From positions 44,918,510 to 44,982,509 of the forward strand of contig CM029664.1 in NCBI GenBank assembly GCA_017311315.1: DNA of 64,000 bases, in the 5' to 3' direction. The stretch is from Dendrocalamus latiflorus (lineage: Eukaryota > Streptophyta > Magnoliopsida > Poales > Poaceae). Under the pieces are notes generated by a model, which saw nothing but the letters and a program-made list of their open reading frames with translations, ran no database searches and was not told the DNA's origin. Both the position numbers and the translations under genes were made by a program. Numbering within the stretch: position 1 is the first letter of the stretch; each line of letters starts with the position of its first letter. This document shows, piece by piece, positions 35,361-45,685 of this stretch.

Positions 35361-35930
35361 CTAGTTCATACAGAACAAACAATGTATAGAATTAGGTAGT
35401 TGGTCAGAAGAGGCATACAGAACTAGAGACTCCCTTCGAAATATTTTATATCTACTGGTTCCTGCATACATGCAGCCCATGAGGCACTGCACTCGCGGCA
35501 ATAGTAAAATTACCACCTACATTCCGTTCACAAGTCCGCAACAATAGTCATACACACATACCGGAAAGCACTGCTACATAACATGACATAACAAGTAGAG
35601 TACCAACCTAAAAAAGATACCATTTCCTTGTTCTACTGAAGCATACGTACAGATTATAGCTTCATTGGTATGATTCCTACAATACTAGCACTACAATGGC
35701 TGTTAAATCCATCGACCTTGATTCCGAATGAGATTGACCACAAGATGTATGAACATGCCATTCCCATATGCCAATGAGTTGCCAAAATTTCCTACTGTTT
35801 GCCCCAAATAGAGTATCAAATATACAGCAGTAAACTAACAATGTAATGCAATGTAAACTAACAATGTAATGCAGTAAACCAACCTAAACAGATACCATTT
35901 CCAAAAATTTAAAAGAAAAAACTACCAAAA
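35361..35930. other. MULE interior 5' of the transposase, no gene recognised
   Basis: AT-rich sequence between the transposase start and the GC-rich minisatellite. Probably 5' UTR or intron of the transposase transcript. The phrase CTAACAATGTAATGCA is duplicated near 35835 and 35855. Confidence 0.4.
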
Positions 35931-35939
35931 TGGAAATGT

Positions 35940-36350
35940 TGCTACCTTCCGGCGGGCTTGGAGGCGGCCGGCGGGGAGGCGGGCTTGGATGGGGCCGGCG
36001 GGGAGGCGGCCGGCGGCGTCGATGGGGCGGGCGGACGGCCGCGGCGGGGAGGTGGCCTGCGGCGTCGATGGGGCGGGCGGGGAGGCGGGCTTCGAGACGC
36101 CCGGTCTTGGAGGGGAGGCGGCAGTGGGGGGGGGACGCGGGCGGGCGGGCGGGGAGGCGCCCGGTCTTGGAGGGGAGGCGGCCGGCGGCGTGGATGGGGC
36201 GGGCGGGGAGGCGCCCGATCTTCGAGGGGAGGCGGCCGGCGGCGTGGATGGGGCGGCTGGGAAGGCGCCCGGTCTTGGAGGGGAGGCGGCGTCGGGGGGG
36301 ACGCGGGCGGGCGGGGCGGCGGCGGCGGCGGCGGGGAGGCAGAGATGGAG
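35940..36350. repeat. GC-rich minisatellite inside the MULE
   Basis: About six imperfect units of roughly 54 bp, built from GGTCTTGGAGGGGAGGCGGC followed by GGCGGCGT(C/G)GATGGGGCGG. The minus strand reads as Pro/Arg-rich open frames in all three phases, which are by-products of composition. Confidence 0.8.
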
Positions 36351-36514
36351 AAATGAACGCGAATGAACGAAAGAGACAGAGGGAGAAAAGAGAAGGCCGG
36401 GCGCGGTGGCCACTGCTCGGCGCCAAGATCCATGGCGCCGAGCTCGGCGCCGTGACTGGTGGCGCCGAGGTCCTGCCACGTCGGCGCCACGTTGGCCGCC
36501 ACGCTGGTGCGGGC

Positions 36515-36670
36515 CTGGCATCTCGGCGCCGTGGACCACGGCGCCGAGATGTGTTACCTCGGCGCCGTAGACCATGGCGCCGAGCTCTGGGTCCAAAAAC
36601 GGAATTAAAACTACCAGGGGTCTAAATGTGAATATTTTTCGAAAAAAGGGCTAAAATAGAAAAAATTCGG
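36515..36670 (-). repeat. Right terminal inverted repeat of the MULE
   Basis: Reverse complement of 30264-30420; see that entry. Ends CCGAATTTTTTCTATTTTAG when read on the minus strand. Confidence 0.9.
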
Positions 36671-37290
36671 TCTATGTGCCTCTTCCTGCGGACTTAGTTA
36701 ACTTCACACGTTGCTGCGTTCGACTCGATGATCTGTACGTGAGGTGCCTTGCCGTGGGAGATGGGAGAGGGAGCGATGAGTAAAATCAACAAGTCAAATA
36801 CCAGGGCATCGGGTGCGTGCAGTACGCGGTTGATCGGTATTGTCGCGAGCGAAACGGTGGGGGTATGTACGATCGATCGGTGGGCTCGGTCGCCTCCGGT
36901 TCTGGTTAGGCAGAGTGGCCACGCCGATGCGGCGTCGGCCGGGTGTTGCGTCACCCGACCAATCAAAACAAACCAAGTCATTGCGCCAATGCGATGCCTT
37001 GGTTTTGCTTGCCTCCTCCGCTAGCTCCGGCCCATTGGATCCAACATATAAAATTTAAGTCGATAATTCCTGCCGAAGATTGAACACTTCCTGCTGCATC
37101 GTCCAGCTTCGGGCAGGCCGGCTAAGCTATGGGCTCTGCTGATCGTGTGGGCTCTGCTGCCGAGAGTTTGTCAGAGAAAACTTGGAGACTAATGATACAT
37201 CAGGCCCATGTTATCCGAAAAGCTCAGCATCACCTACGGGCTACAGCACTGAAAATATGATTGCCACAGTGTCATGGAAGCACTGAATAT
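36671..37290 (-). promoter_or_regulatory. Displaced upstream region of the PLP enzyme gene
   Basis: Starts with the right copy of the MULE target duplication, so before the insertion this DNA continued directly into 30254 and the PLP enzyme promoter. No gene is visible in it. Specific operators cannot be named. Confidence 0.5.
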
Positions 37291-37723
37291 TAGGGGTGCA
37301 AACGGGTCGGGTTAATCCCGACCGATCCGGCACCGAATCCGATTTGTACCGAATCCGATTGGTACCGAATCCAGAGAAAAATATGGGTTAGGATATGGTA
37401 ACAGCAATATCCGTCCGAATCCGATACGTCTTCAAGTTTGATTTCAGGTTAGTGCTACTATTTGACGTTTCATTTTCTTTTGCAATGGTAAAATAAAATC
37501 TTCCACATCGGCTATTAAGTAGTAACATCAAGTTCTTGACAGTACGTCCTCCTACTCCATTTGTTGTACTGTATGCATTCCTTACAAACGGGTTAATCCC
37601 GACCGATCCGGCACCGAATCCGATTGGTACCGAATTCGATTGATACCGAATTCGAAGAAAAAAATATGGGTTAGGATATGGTAACAACAATATCCGTCCG
37701 AATCCGACCCGTTTGCACCCCTA
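37291..37723. mobile_element. 433-bp hAT MITE with perfect 20-bp ends
   Basis: Starts TAGGGGTGCAAACGGGTCGG and ends with its exact complement. The 8-bp target duplication CTGAATAT is at 37283-37290 and 37724-37731. Inside, ACCGAATCCGATTGGTACCG-type words recur near both ends, and GGGTTAGGATATGGTAACA occurs twice (37383 and 37668). No coding capacity. Confidence 0.95.
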
Positions 37724-39790
37724 CTGAATATATTGCGGAAAGTTCAAGCATCTCACCACCTCTATCTCTACTGCTAGAGGCTCGATCCAACGGCCCCGAA
37801 GCACCGAATGGTACGATATCGTGCCTTACCGCCTTTCCAATACGCTTCCCCAATGTCACGCACTCACGTATCCACGTCTCTCCCTCTAGCCTGTAAATCT
37901 GCAACCTGACGTTCTTCAAGTTAATCGGGTACCTTTTGTCATACTGTTGCACGTAGAAAGGGAACTAGAGAGGTACAGAGTGATATGTCGCATCCTCCAG
38001 GTTATTTTGAGCTCAAGATCCCTATTCATATATTGCTTTCGCCTCCATAGTGTACACCCCTCATCGTCTCTAATGTTCTTTGTCATGCACCGTGAAAATA
38101 TCCTCGGTGTTTCTATGGCGTCAATTCTTGACAAAAAAGATCCACCTGCTGCAACCTGCAAGTTGCGTTGGAAAAACAGAGCAAAGCTGCCACCGCGAAC
38201 GATTGCCATACTATGCTGTAACTACAATTTTCTCGTAAATGAACTGTTCCTTTTGGTTCATGCATCTCCCGGATTAAAGTAACAGGGAAAAGATGTACAG
38301 ATATCTGCTGATGGGAAGAAAATTAAACAAAGCGTGAGCAATCCGAACAACTGAAGCAACGACTTCTTATTAACGCATGAGATGGTGTGATTTGCTGGAC
38401 AAGCTACGATCATAATACTAGCATCGGGCTGACCTTCTTGGATACAAGCTAGGAAAGAACTTTCACAACACTGAGTGCATGGGCCCGTTGACAAATCTGC
38501 ATACCGTGTGGCTACGATTATTTTTCTTTGCTTCTGTCTGGACAGGAAAACGATGCCTGGAACCTTGAATGCCACATCTGAACCAATCACAAGTTTTCAT
38601 TACCCTGAATAACCCACGAATTCGTGATACTTTCACAGGCAGAAGCTAGCATCTGTGAGTTTATGTATGCATCATGCATCCGAGATTCTCAGTCGGCAAC
38701 TGGTCGTCGATGAAGCGCGCGAGATGTGCACATCCTTGCAGGCCCCAGTCCTATCATTGCGCATTCTGGAACAACAACGACATTTCTTGGCGTACGTAGT
38801 TCCTCGATCGGTTTCTGTTTTTCACCACTCCATCGGCAACTACGTACCCTTCTGGTCAGCACGACTTGTAGTCACGAAAGAGCAGACGCCTTTGACGGTG
38901 TCGAAGTTACACACTAAACAGTAGATACCAGATCTTCGAGAGGGCCAAAAGAAGTACCCGAAGTTTAGAACTTAAGAGAGGAGATATGTGTAGAGTATAT
39001 ACACAGTGCTCAATTCCAGCTCAAGCCTTTTTCTTACACAAATAAAATTGTTCAATAAAATTTGAATAGTCTATTTAATTATTCAAAAAGAACAACAATA
39101 GTTATTTGTTCCCGAAGTAGTTCAGCAAGTAATTTAGTAGACGGACATGTTAGCAAAGCAGCAAGTGCAAGCCAATTAATTTTAGCATCTCATGAAGCAA
39201 CTATGGTCTATGGCTAATAACCAGCATACACATCGCAGCATACTCCATTATACACTGAGAATGATGAGAAGTTCTACATCTAAGTGTCTATTATCTAACA
39301 CATCGCGGCAGGTTGACTTACTAATTTACATTAGGGAATGCTTCAGGAATCAAGAGTAGTGGCCGACGGAGAAGAAGAGGGAGGCGGCAGCAGTGGATCC
39401 AGGCAGCTCCCGGCGACGTGGTGGAACCAGAGGCTCCTAACAGCGGTGGTGGAACCGGAGGCTCCCGACGGTGGCCTGCTCTAAAGGCTAGATGGAAGTC
39501 ATGGAACCCTAGACCAACACGAGGTCATGCGATGCGGTGTCCGGCAGTGGTCTCTGCCACTCAGGCTCAGCCTCTGGAGTCCAACAAAGGGACTCGCGGT
39601 GCGGCACCCGGCGATGACTCAAGAGTTTGGAGTTTGGAATCAGGAAGGGCGGTGGTGTTCTGGTTAGGTGACTTAGGTCATCCCATAGTGCCGTGGTGGA
39701 GCGTGGATCTGTAGGCTGGCTAGTGCAGGTGTGGCTATGTGGGTAGTGGGCCTGTGGGGTGTGGCGGTGTGCTGCAGACTGGCTTGCTAT
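37724..39790. other. Intergenic; one coding-like fragment on the minus strand
   Basis: The minus strand from 37952 to about 37732 reads MQQYDKRYPINLKNVRLQIY, LEGETWIRECVTLG and DIVPFGASGPLD. Composition and continuity look protein-like, but I do not recognise a family. The frame runs into the hAT MITE at 37723, so if it was an exon it has been interrupted. Elsewhere short frames on both strands, including a GC-rich patch at 39360-39720, have no recognisable product. Confidence 0.35.
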
Positions 39791-39799
39791 GCTGCTTCT

Positions 39800-40008
39800 G
39801 GATACCTGAGCGGATATTACCGAATTTACCGGCTACTGAAGAAATTCGGTCGGGTATCATCAATACCGAATTTGCTACCGAATCTGCCTACAAATATGCG
39901 GCTACTATACCAAATCCGGCCGAATACCAAACTGGTTTACCGAATTTGGTATCAACTGAATTCGATACCGGGTTGGTCGGGAATAACCCGACCCGTTTGC
40001 ACCCGTAG
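39800..40008. mobile_element. Decayed relative of the hAT MITE at 37291
   Basis: Ends CCCGACCCGTTTGCACCCGTA, one base different from the right end of the 37291-37723 element, and carries the same TACCGAAT words. The left end was not found, so the start is approximate. Confidence 0.5.
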
Positions 40009-40519
40009 TCTATAGCTATCATGCAGCAAAGTATGAGTAAGCTGGATAGTGGATACACCTGGCTAGATGTACCTGGCGGCCAATAGAATTCTTGAGCTTT
40101 AAAGGTGTCGTGTAGAGTATACACATGTTAGCTAAGAGCATGTATAATGATATGATGTTAGTTGTATGTATATAGTATTGTCATGCAGAATATAAAATGA
40201 TGTGGAAGAGAGAGGGGGGCATAGAGAATTAGACCATCTCTTATGTAATAATCGACTGTAACACGAAAAACAAGACACATTGTATTATAGAGCTATCTAT
40301 AAAGACATAAACGATAATATATTATAGTAGCTATCTTTAGTATTATAATTATTTATACTATTGTATATATCCTAACAGATTTATCGATATTTACGGTTGT
40401 CACACACCAGCCTATGGGTCTTGCCTTGATACACCTAGCTACTAATAGATTACCTGAATCCACGGGGCAACTAAGAGAGTTCTCAGTACTTGCGGCTTTT
40501 CACACACAAGTGTGGGACC
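40009..40519. other. AT-rich intergenic DNA
   Basis: No gene seen. 40130-40380 looks like a MITE (AGAGCATGTATAATGATATG and much A/T), but inverted ends were not confirmed. The last five bases, GGACC, are the left target duplication of the copia element. Confidence 0.4.
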
Positions 40520-40763
40520 TGTTAAGAAACCTGGGCCTGGGCCAGCAGCCCGCGGCCCATGGTGGACACCTCATTGTAGTCTATAAATAGAGAGCCATAC
40601 CCCTCATTATGTACACATGAATGAAAGCAATAAAGAAGAATCAGGAGTTCTCTCTACCTCTCTCTATGTGTTCAATGTATTGTTCTGTGATTTTGTCATT
40701 GATTCGTTCTTGTTCTAAACAGAGGAATCGCTCGGACTGGTCGCCAGCGACGGTTCCTCAACA
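40520..40763 (+). repeat. 5' LTR of element A
   Basis: Contains a TATA-like CTATAAATAGAGAG near 40581. About 97% identical to 53791-54034. Confidence 0.95.
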
Positions 40764-41378
40764 CGTTATCAGCACGACTTCGCTCTGGTGAACGAGGTAA
40801 TCATCGAAGCACAGATTGAATTTTCTAGATCGCTTTTGAATCTGTATTTTCTTTTCGCGTTCTAGATTGAATCTCTACAGTGCAAATCCGCCCTAATCTA
40901 CCGCGAGCAGACTTGAAGTCGCCAGCACAATGCCGATCGGTAGATCGTGAAACGGGGTAGATGTTAATTGCACTGTAGAATTAGAAACGATGCAAATCAG
41001 CCCTAAATCTACCGACAGCAGATCTGAAATCGCCGGCACAATGTCGATCGGTAGATTGCGAAACGGGGTAGATGTTGATTGCATCGTAGATTGGAAACAA
41101 ATTTTTTTGCATGATTTTGTTCGTTGATACATGATCATTGCGCAAGAAAAGAAGTTGTTGTTTTCTCTGTTCAGTCATTGCATGAACAAAACAACTCATA
41201 TGACGGTTTTGCATGCGTGATGAGATCGACGGCCTGAAGCCGCCACCGGCAGCCGTGCACCTGCGCCCGTAAGCCGTGCGTCGTCCCCCCGACTGCAGCC
41301 CGCAGACGCATCCCCACCGCGGCCTGCAGCCGTCGGCCTCGTCGCCTCAAAACCCGCAAAGAAATCGCCGCCGCCCGA
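40764..41378 (+). other. Untranslated leader of element A
   Basis: Primer-binding region then non-coding sequence. A block with GCCCTAA(A)TCTACCG and CACAATG(C/T)CGATCGGTAGAT is repeated at about 40885-40985 and 40990-41095 (about 105-bp period). It is cut by element B at about 41379 and resumes at 46100. Confidence 0.6.
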
Positions 41379-41679
41379 AGTACATCAACGGTCTACAATT
41401 GTTCTGTTAATGCTTGTGTTAAGTAGTTAATGGACTTGCTTTGCTTATAGTTAATGAGGTGTTTTACTTGATGTAATCGCAATAAGGTATGTAAGCTTAA
41501 TGTTGGTTCTGTACTCATATACGCTGTGCGACTGGAAAGGAAGATGCTTTTGCCGACTTATTCCTTTAGCCCTAGCTGTAGCTTAGCTCCTCTAGTTCCT
41601 TCGGGTTTTCCCGTTTTCTCCAGGCTCCAGATTTCTGAGAAATCCACCTCTCGGTCGGATTCCTCCCCGGGATCTGACA
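41379..41679 (+). repeat. Truncated 5' LTR of element B
   Basis: Matches 45800-46099; the first 114 bases of the LTR are missing. The left flank is the GC-rich leader of element A. Confidence 0.9.
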
Positions 41680-41699
41680 AATTGGTATCAGAGCCTCGT

Positions 41700-41885
41700 C
41701 TTCCTCGGCAAAGAGTGGTTGGGAGTGATTGGGTTGGGGTCTTCGGCCTGTAAAATCCCCAGTCGCTTTCAATCCGAATCGGCGCTTGAGCTTCATCTTC
41801 CTCGGCAAAGAGTGGTTGGGAGTGATTGGGTTGGGGTCTTCGGCCTGTAAAATCCCCAACCGCTTTCAATCCGAATCGGCGCTTG
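41700..41885 (+). repeat. 97-bp tandem duplication in the leader of element B
   Basis: The segment TTCCTCGGCAAAGAGTGGTT through CAATCCGAATCGGCGCTTG occurs twice, nearly identical. Confidence 0.9.
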
Positions 41886-41958
41886 GAAAGGTTCTAGGCT
41901 CCTAATCCGGGTAAAATTCCTAATCCTTGTCTCGATCCGGAAGCTAACGACGAAATCC

Positions 41959-42450
41959 ATGGCGTCCGAGCTGACGGCGGCGAGGCAAGAGGTGATGAAG
42001 GCCAGCTACAAGGCAGATGTGGTTCAACGCCAATTGGGAGACTTGCAGAAATAGGTGACAGGACTGCAAGATCGGATGAATCAGATGGAACTATTACTTC
42101 AGGGTTTAGTATCTTCACAAGCGAGAGTGCCGGAACATGCAGCGGGAAGAAGTGCTTCTAATTTGCGACAGCCAGAAGAGCCCAGGAACTTACCAGAGAT
42201 GGTTCATTCGGGTGACTTGGAGATGGAGGTTACGAGGAGAATAGACGATTTGAGGCAAATTAATCTCAATAGCACTCAAGGGCTTCATTTGAATGGCACT
42301 CCTGAAGAAATGGCAAGAAAAATCGAAGACATGGGGCATATCAATATCAACAGTACACCAGGAGTTCAATTACATGGTATACCTGAAGGTAATTTCAATG
42401 CTCCTTCTACTGGTTATTCAGTTGTGCAGAATGGTTGGGGCCAAAGTTAG
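41959..42450 (+). pseudogene. gag-like leader frame of element B, with two TAG codons
   Basis: ATG at 41959 begins MASELTAARQEVMKASYKAD. TAG at 42052-42054 interrupts it, and the same frame continues to a second TAG at 42448-42450 and then into the 938-codon fusion. Heptad-like leucines (LQDRMNQMELLLQGL) suggest a coiled coil. A 28-residue unit is repeated (RRIDDLRQINLNSTQG against RKIEDMGHININSTPG). I do not recognise a gag family. Whether the two TAGs are decay or suppressible stops is open. Confidence 0.55.
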
Positions 42451-42480
42451 ATACCGCAAACCCTTCTAGCTTCTCCTACC

Positions 42481-45297
42481 TTGAACCATCTGAATCATAA
42501 TCAGGGTTCAGACTTGGCAAGGCAGTGGCCTCAAAACTCTAGAGGTTACTTGAATCAACCCCAGTTTCAATACCAAGCCAGACAATGGAATCCCAATCCT
42601 AGTAAGGAGAGGGTTCTTAGTGTGTCCACTGTTGATGCTGATCTACCATCCTTTATCAACATGAAGATAGAGCAGATGGAGCAAATAATAGTGAAAGCCA
42701 AATCTTGCATTGTGGATGGTCACATTGTTGACAGGAAGCTTCGCCAGATACTTGATATGACTGAGGATGAAGCTCATTTTCATATGAAGCAGGGTGCATT
42801 CCTCTACAATCTCAATGCTCAGACGTTGCCTAAAAGTCACCATTGTTTCTCTATGAGGTTGACGTTAGAGTATTCCAAATTCTCTTCATTGGATTCAGAT
42901 GAACCTTCTGCTCGCAAGTTCAATAATCCAAAACACATGCACTATGTTATACTATCTAAGAATGTCCTTGCAGCTTCTGTTGTCATGAACTCAACAGTGA
43001 GCAATTCTAAGGAGCCAGGAAACATTGTTTTTCATATCCTAACTGATGCTCAAAATTTCTATGCCATGAAACTCTGGTTTGTCAGAAATACATACAAAAA
43101 GGCATATGTCCATGTCATAAACTATGAAGCCATTCTGTTGGAGAAGTTACCAAAGTTTAGTATGCAACAGCTGTATTTGCCAGAGGAGTTTTGTGTTCTC
43201 ATCAGGAGCACCGAGCGGCTTACTGAGAAGGCAAGAATGGAATACCTGTCACTGTTCGGTCACTCGCATTTCTTTATTCCAGAAATATTCAAGGATCTAA
43301 ACAAGGTGGTTATGTTGGATGACGATGTGATTGTTCAATGGGATCTGTCTTTCTTGTGGAATCTTGACATAGGAGACAAGGTAAATGGTGCTGTAGAATT
43401 TTGTGGTGTAAGACTGGGTCAAGTGAGAAATCTCTTGGGTAAGATAACATATGATCCCAAATCATGTGCATGGATGTCTGGGGTGAATGTGATTAATCGG
43501 GATAAATGGTGGAAGCATAATGTTACAGAGAATTATCTACTACTACTGAAAAAGTTCAAAACAAAGGATGGAGTGACTGTTGCCAAGAGCATTGAATTCA
43601 AGGATAGAGTCAAGAATGTTGGTGCAAGCCTTGTAAAGCAGGTTGCTAACGCAACAAATAATACTGCTGGAGATGGTACCACATGTGCTACTGTTTTGAC
43701 AAAAGCAATATTTACTGAGGGGTGCAAGTCTGTAGCGGCTGGAATGAATGCAATGGATCTAAGGCGTGGAATCTCAATGGCTGTTGATGCTGTTGTGACT
43801 AACCTAAAGAGCATGGCTAGAATGATCAGTACATTAGAGGAAATAGCACAGGTGGGTACAATATCAGCAAATGGGAAAAGGGAAATTGGTGAGCTCATTT
43901 CTAAGGCTATGGAGAAGGTTGGCAAAGAGGGTGTAATCACCATTGCGGACGGTAACACCCTTTATAATGAGCTTGAAGTTGTGGAAGGCATGAAACTTGA
44001 CAGAGGATACATCTCCCCATACTTTGTTACCAGCCCAAAGACCCAGAAATATGAATTGGAAGATCCTTTGATCTTGATACATGACAAGAAGGTTTCAAAC
44101 CTTCATGCAGTAGTTAAAGTGTTGGAGTTGGCTCTGAAGAAGCAAAAACCTCTATTGATTGTTGTTGAAGATGTAGAAAGCGAAGCATTGGGTACTCTGA
44201 TTATCAACAAGCTTCGTGCAGGCATTAAGGTCTGTGCTGTTAAAGCTCCTGGTTTTGGAGAGAACAGGAAAGCAAATTTACAGGACCTTGCTATCCTCAC
44301 TGGGGGTGAAGTCATAACTGAAAAACTTGGAATGAACCTTGAGAATTTTGAGCCTCATATGCTGGGTTCATGCAAAAAGTTGACTGTATCTAAGGATGAT
44401 ACTGTTATTCTTGATGGAGCTGGAGATAAGAAGTCCATTGAAGAAAGGGCAGAGCAGATTAGATCTGCAATTGAGCAAAGCACTTCTGATTATGATAAGG
44501 AAAAGCTACAAGAGAGATTGGCAAAGCTCTCTGGAGGTGTTGTTGTTCTAAAGATTGGAGTAGCCAGTGAAGCTAAAGTTGGTGAGAAGAAAGATAGAGT
44601 AACAGATGCACCGAATGCTACTAAAGCTGCTGTTGAAGAGGGTATTGTGCCAGGTGGTGGTGTTGCACTTCTCAATGCATCAAAGGAGCTGGATAAATTG
44701 CAGAACCTTGATAGTTTGATTCTTAATAACAACAATTTGGTTGGGGATATCCCTGCTCAGTTGGCTAACTGCTTCAGCTTAAATACAAAGGAGCTGGATA
44801 AATTGCAGAACCTTGATAGTTTGATTCTTAATAACAACAATTTGGTTGGGGATATCCCTACTCAGTTGGCTAACTGCTTCAGCTTAAATACCTTGAATTT
44901 GTCGTACAACAACTTTTCTAAACATGTCCCCTTGATAAAGAACTTCTTGGAATTCCCAATGGAAAGCTTCTTGGGTAATCCAATGCTGTATGTTTACTGC
45001 CAAGACTTCAGCTGTGGATACTCTCATGAAGCAAGAGTCAATATTTCTCGGATGGCTAGTGCTATCATCTCCAGCCTGCATATTGATGCTCTTCAGAATC
45101 GCGCCTGTCCAGAGACTGAGCATGTGTTCCCTGATGCATTCTGGGAGGGCCATAATGTTGTCATTAATGCACTAGATAACGTCAATGCTTGGATGAACTT
45201 GGACATGAGATGCCTGTACTTCCAGAAACCACTTTTGGAATCTGGAACATTGGGTGCCAGGTGTAATACACAAAATGGTAATTCCTCACCATACTGA
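42481..45297 (+). CDS. 938-codon chimeric ORF: GAUT7 + CPN60 + ERECTA-type LRR + UBA1
   Basis: One uninterrupted frame, without introns. Residues 1-45 continue the gag-like leader. Residues 46-358 match a plant GAUT7-type GT8 galacturonosyltransferase (LPKSHHC, LDDDVIVQWDLSFLWNLD, SCAWMSGVNVIN). Residues 359-740 match mitochondrial chaperonin CPN60 (TKDGVTVAKSIEFKDR, AGDGTTCATVLTKAIFTEG, VVEGMKLDRGYISPYFV, GIVPGGGVALL). Residues 741-857 match an ERECTA-family LRR kinase ectodomain (LDSLILNNNNLVGDIP, SFLGNPML). Residues 866-931 match ubiquitin-activating enzyme E1 (DAFWEGHNVVINALDNVNA, FQKPLLESGTLGA). Each parent protein is partial at both ends. Loss of introns points to capture as RNA. No internal stop in 2.8 kb suggests either recent assembly or selection. 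Product function, if any, is unknown. Confidence 0.9.
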   Translation: MNHLNHNQGSDLARQWPQNSRGYLNQPQFQYQARQWNPNPSKERVLSVSTVDADLPSFINMKIEQMEQIIVKAKSCIVDGHIVDRKLRQILDMTEDEAHFHMKQGAFLYNLNAQTLPKSHHCFSMRLTLEYSKFSSLDSDEPSARKFNNPKHMHYVILSKNVLAASVVMNSTVSNSKEPGNIVFHILTDAQNFYAMKLWFVRNTYKKAYVHVINYEAILLEKLPKFSMQQLYLPEEFCVLIRSTERLTEKARMEYLSLFGHSHFFIPEIFKDLNKVVMLDDDVIVQWDLSFLWNLDIGDKVNGAVEFCGVRLGQVRNLLGKITYDPKSCAWMSGVNVINRDKWWKHNVTENYLLLLKKFKTKDGVTVAKSIEFKDRVKNVGASLVKQVANATNNTAGDGTTCATVLTKAIFTEGCKSVAAGMNAMDLRRGISMAVDAVVTNLKSMARMISTLEEIAQVGTISANGKREIGELISKAMEKVGKEGVITIADGNTLYNELEVVEGMKLDRGYISPYFVTSPKTQKYELEDPLILIHDKKVSNLHAVVKVLELALKKQKPLLIVVEDVESEALGTLIINKLRAGIKVCAVKAPGFGENRKANLQDLAILTGGEVITEKLGMNLENFEPHMLGSCKKLTVSKDDTVILDGAGDKKSIEERAEQIRSAIEQSTSDYDKEKLQERLAKLSGGVVVLKIGVASEAKVGEKKDRVTDAPNATKAAVEEGIVPGGGVALLNASKELDKLQNLDSLILNNNNLVGDIPAQLANCFSLNTKELDKLQNLDSLILNNNNLVGDIPTQLANCFSLNTLNLSYNNFSKHVPLIKNFLEFPMESFLGNPMLYVYCQDFSCGYSHEARVNISRMASAIISSLHIDALQNRACPETEHVFPDAFWEGHNVVINALDNVNAWMNLDMRCLYFQKPLLESGTLGARCNTQNGNSSPY
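44683..44892 (+). repeat. 105-bp tandem duplication spanning the CPN60/LRR junction
   Basis: Codons 735-769 (from KELDKLQNLDSL to ANCFSLNT) are repeated as codons 770-804, differing at about one base (GCT/ACT at the Ala/Thr codon). The unit includes the last seven CPN60 codons, so it arose after the fusion. It is a multiple of three and keeps the frame. Confidence 0.95.
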
Positions 45298-45573
45298 AAA
45301 CTATGGAGCTTCACGAGATCCTCCTGAGAAGCAGGCACCCATGTGCACAGTCCATTCTTTTCCGCACAATATTGACCCTTGTCTGACATGGGCTCGTTTA
45401 GAGTTTGAGGGTTTTCTAGAGAAAACTCCAAATGAAGTGAACTCTTTTATGCCTAATCCTGCCCAATATGCTGCTGCTATGAGAAAGGCAGGTGATGCTC
45501 AATCCAGGGAATTGCTCCAACGTGTATGTGAATGCCTTGACAAGGAAAATCTGCCTCTTGAAGGAGCAACTTG
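45274..45573 (+). pseudogene. UBA1 continuation after a frameshift
   Basis: An extra A near 45280 shifts the frame; the E1 homology continues as MVIPHHTENYGASRDPPEKQ, MCTVHSFPHNID and KTPNEVNSFM, then ends at a TGA at 45572. With the upstream part, about 165 residues of the E1 adenylation/catalytic region are represented. Confidence 0.85.
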
Positions 45574-45685
45574 AGAAGATGCCGATTTCATCAAAGGGAC
45601 ATTTTTGGAGTCTATTCACAAATTATTAAGTCCTGATTTCCTGATCAAATACTTGAGGACAAGTATTATCTTGAGGAGGAGGAAA

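Larger units (their letters stand above)
30264..36670 (-). mobile_element. Mutator-like element (MULE) with transposase and PMD gene
   Basis: 6.4-kb element bounded by long terminal inverted repeats (CCG(C/A)ATTTTTT and on through TAGACCCCTGGTAGTTTTAA) and a perfect 9-bp target duplication TCTATGTGC at 30255-30263 and 36671-36679. The repeats stay alignable for about 150 bp into GGCGCCG-rich palindromes. It encodes a MuDR-type transposase and a plant mobile domain protein, both on the minus strand and both pointing toward the PLP enzyme gene. An intact target duplication and near-identical ends indicate a fairly recent insertion. Confidence 0.95.

Noticed and set aside
35884..36625. Several 180-230-codon frames on both strands
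   Set aside because: They are produced by the GC-rich minisatellite of the MULE; all six frames are open and none shows a domain.
42643..45431. Minus-strand frames of 60-141 codons opposite the chimeric ORF
   Set aside because: Shadows of the sense frame, whose motifs are unambiguous.
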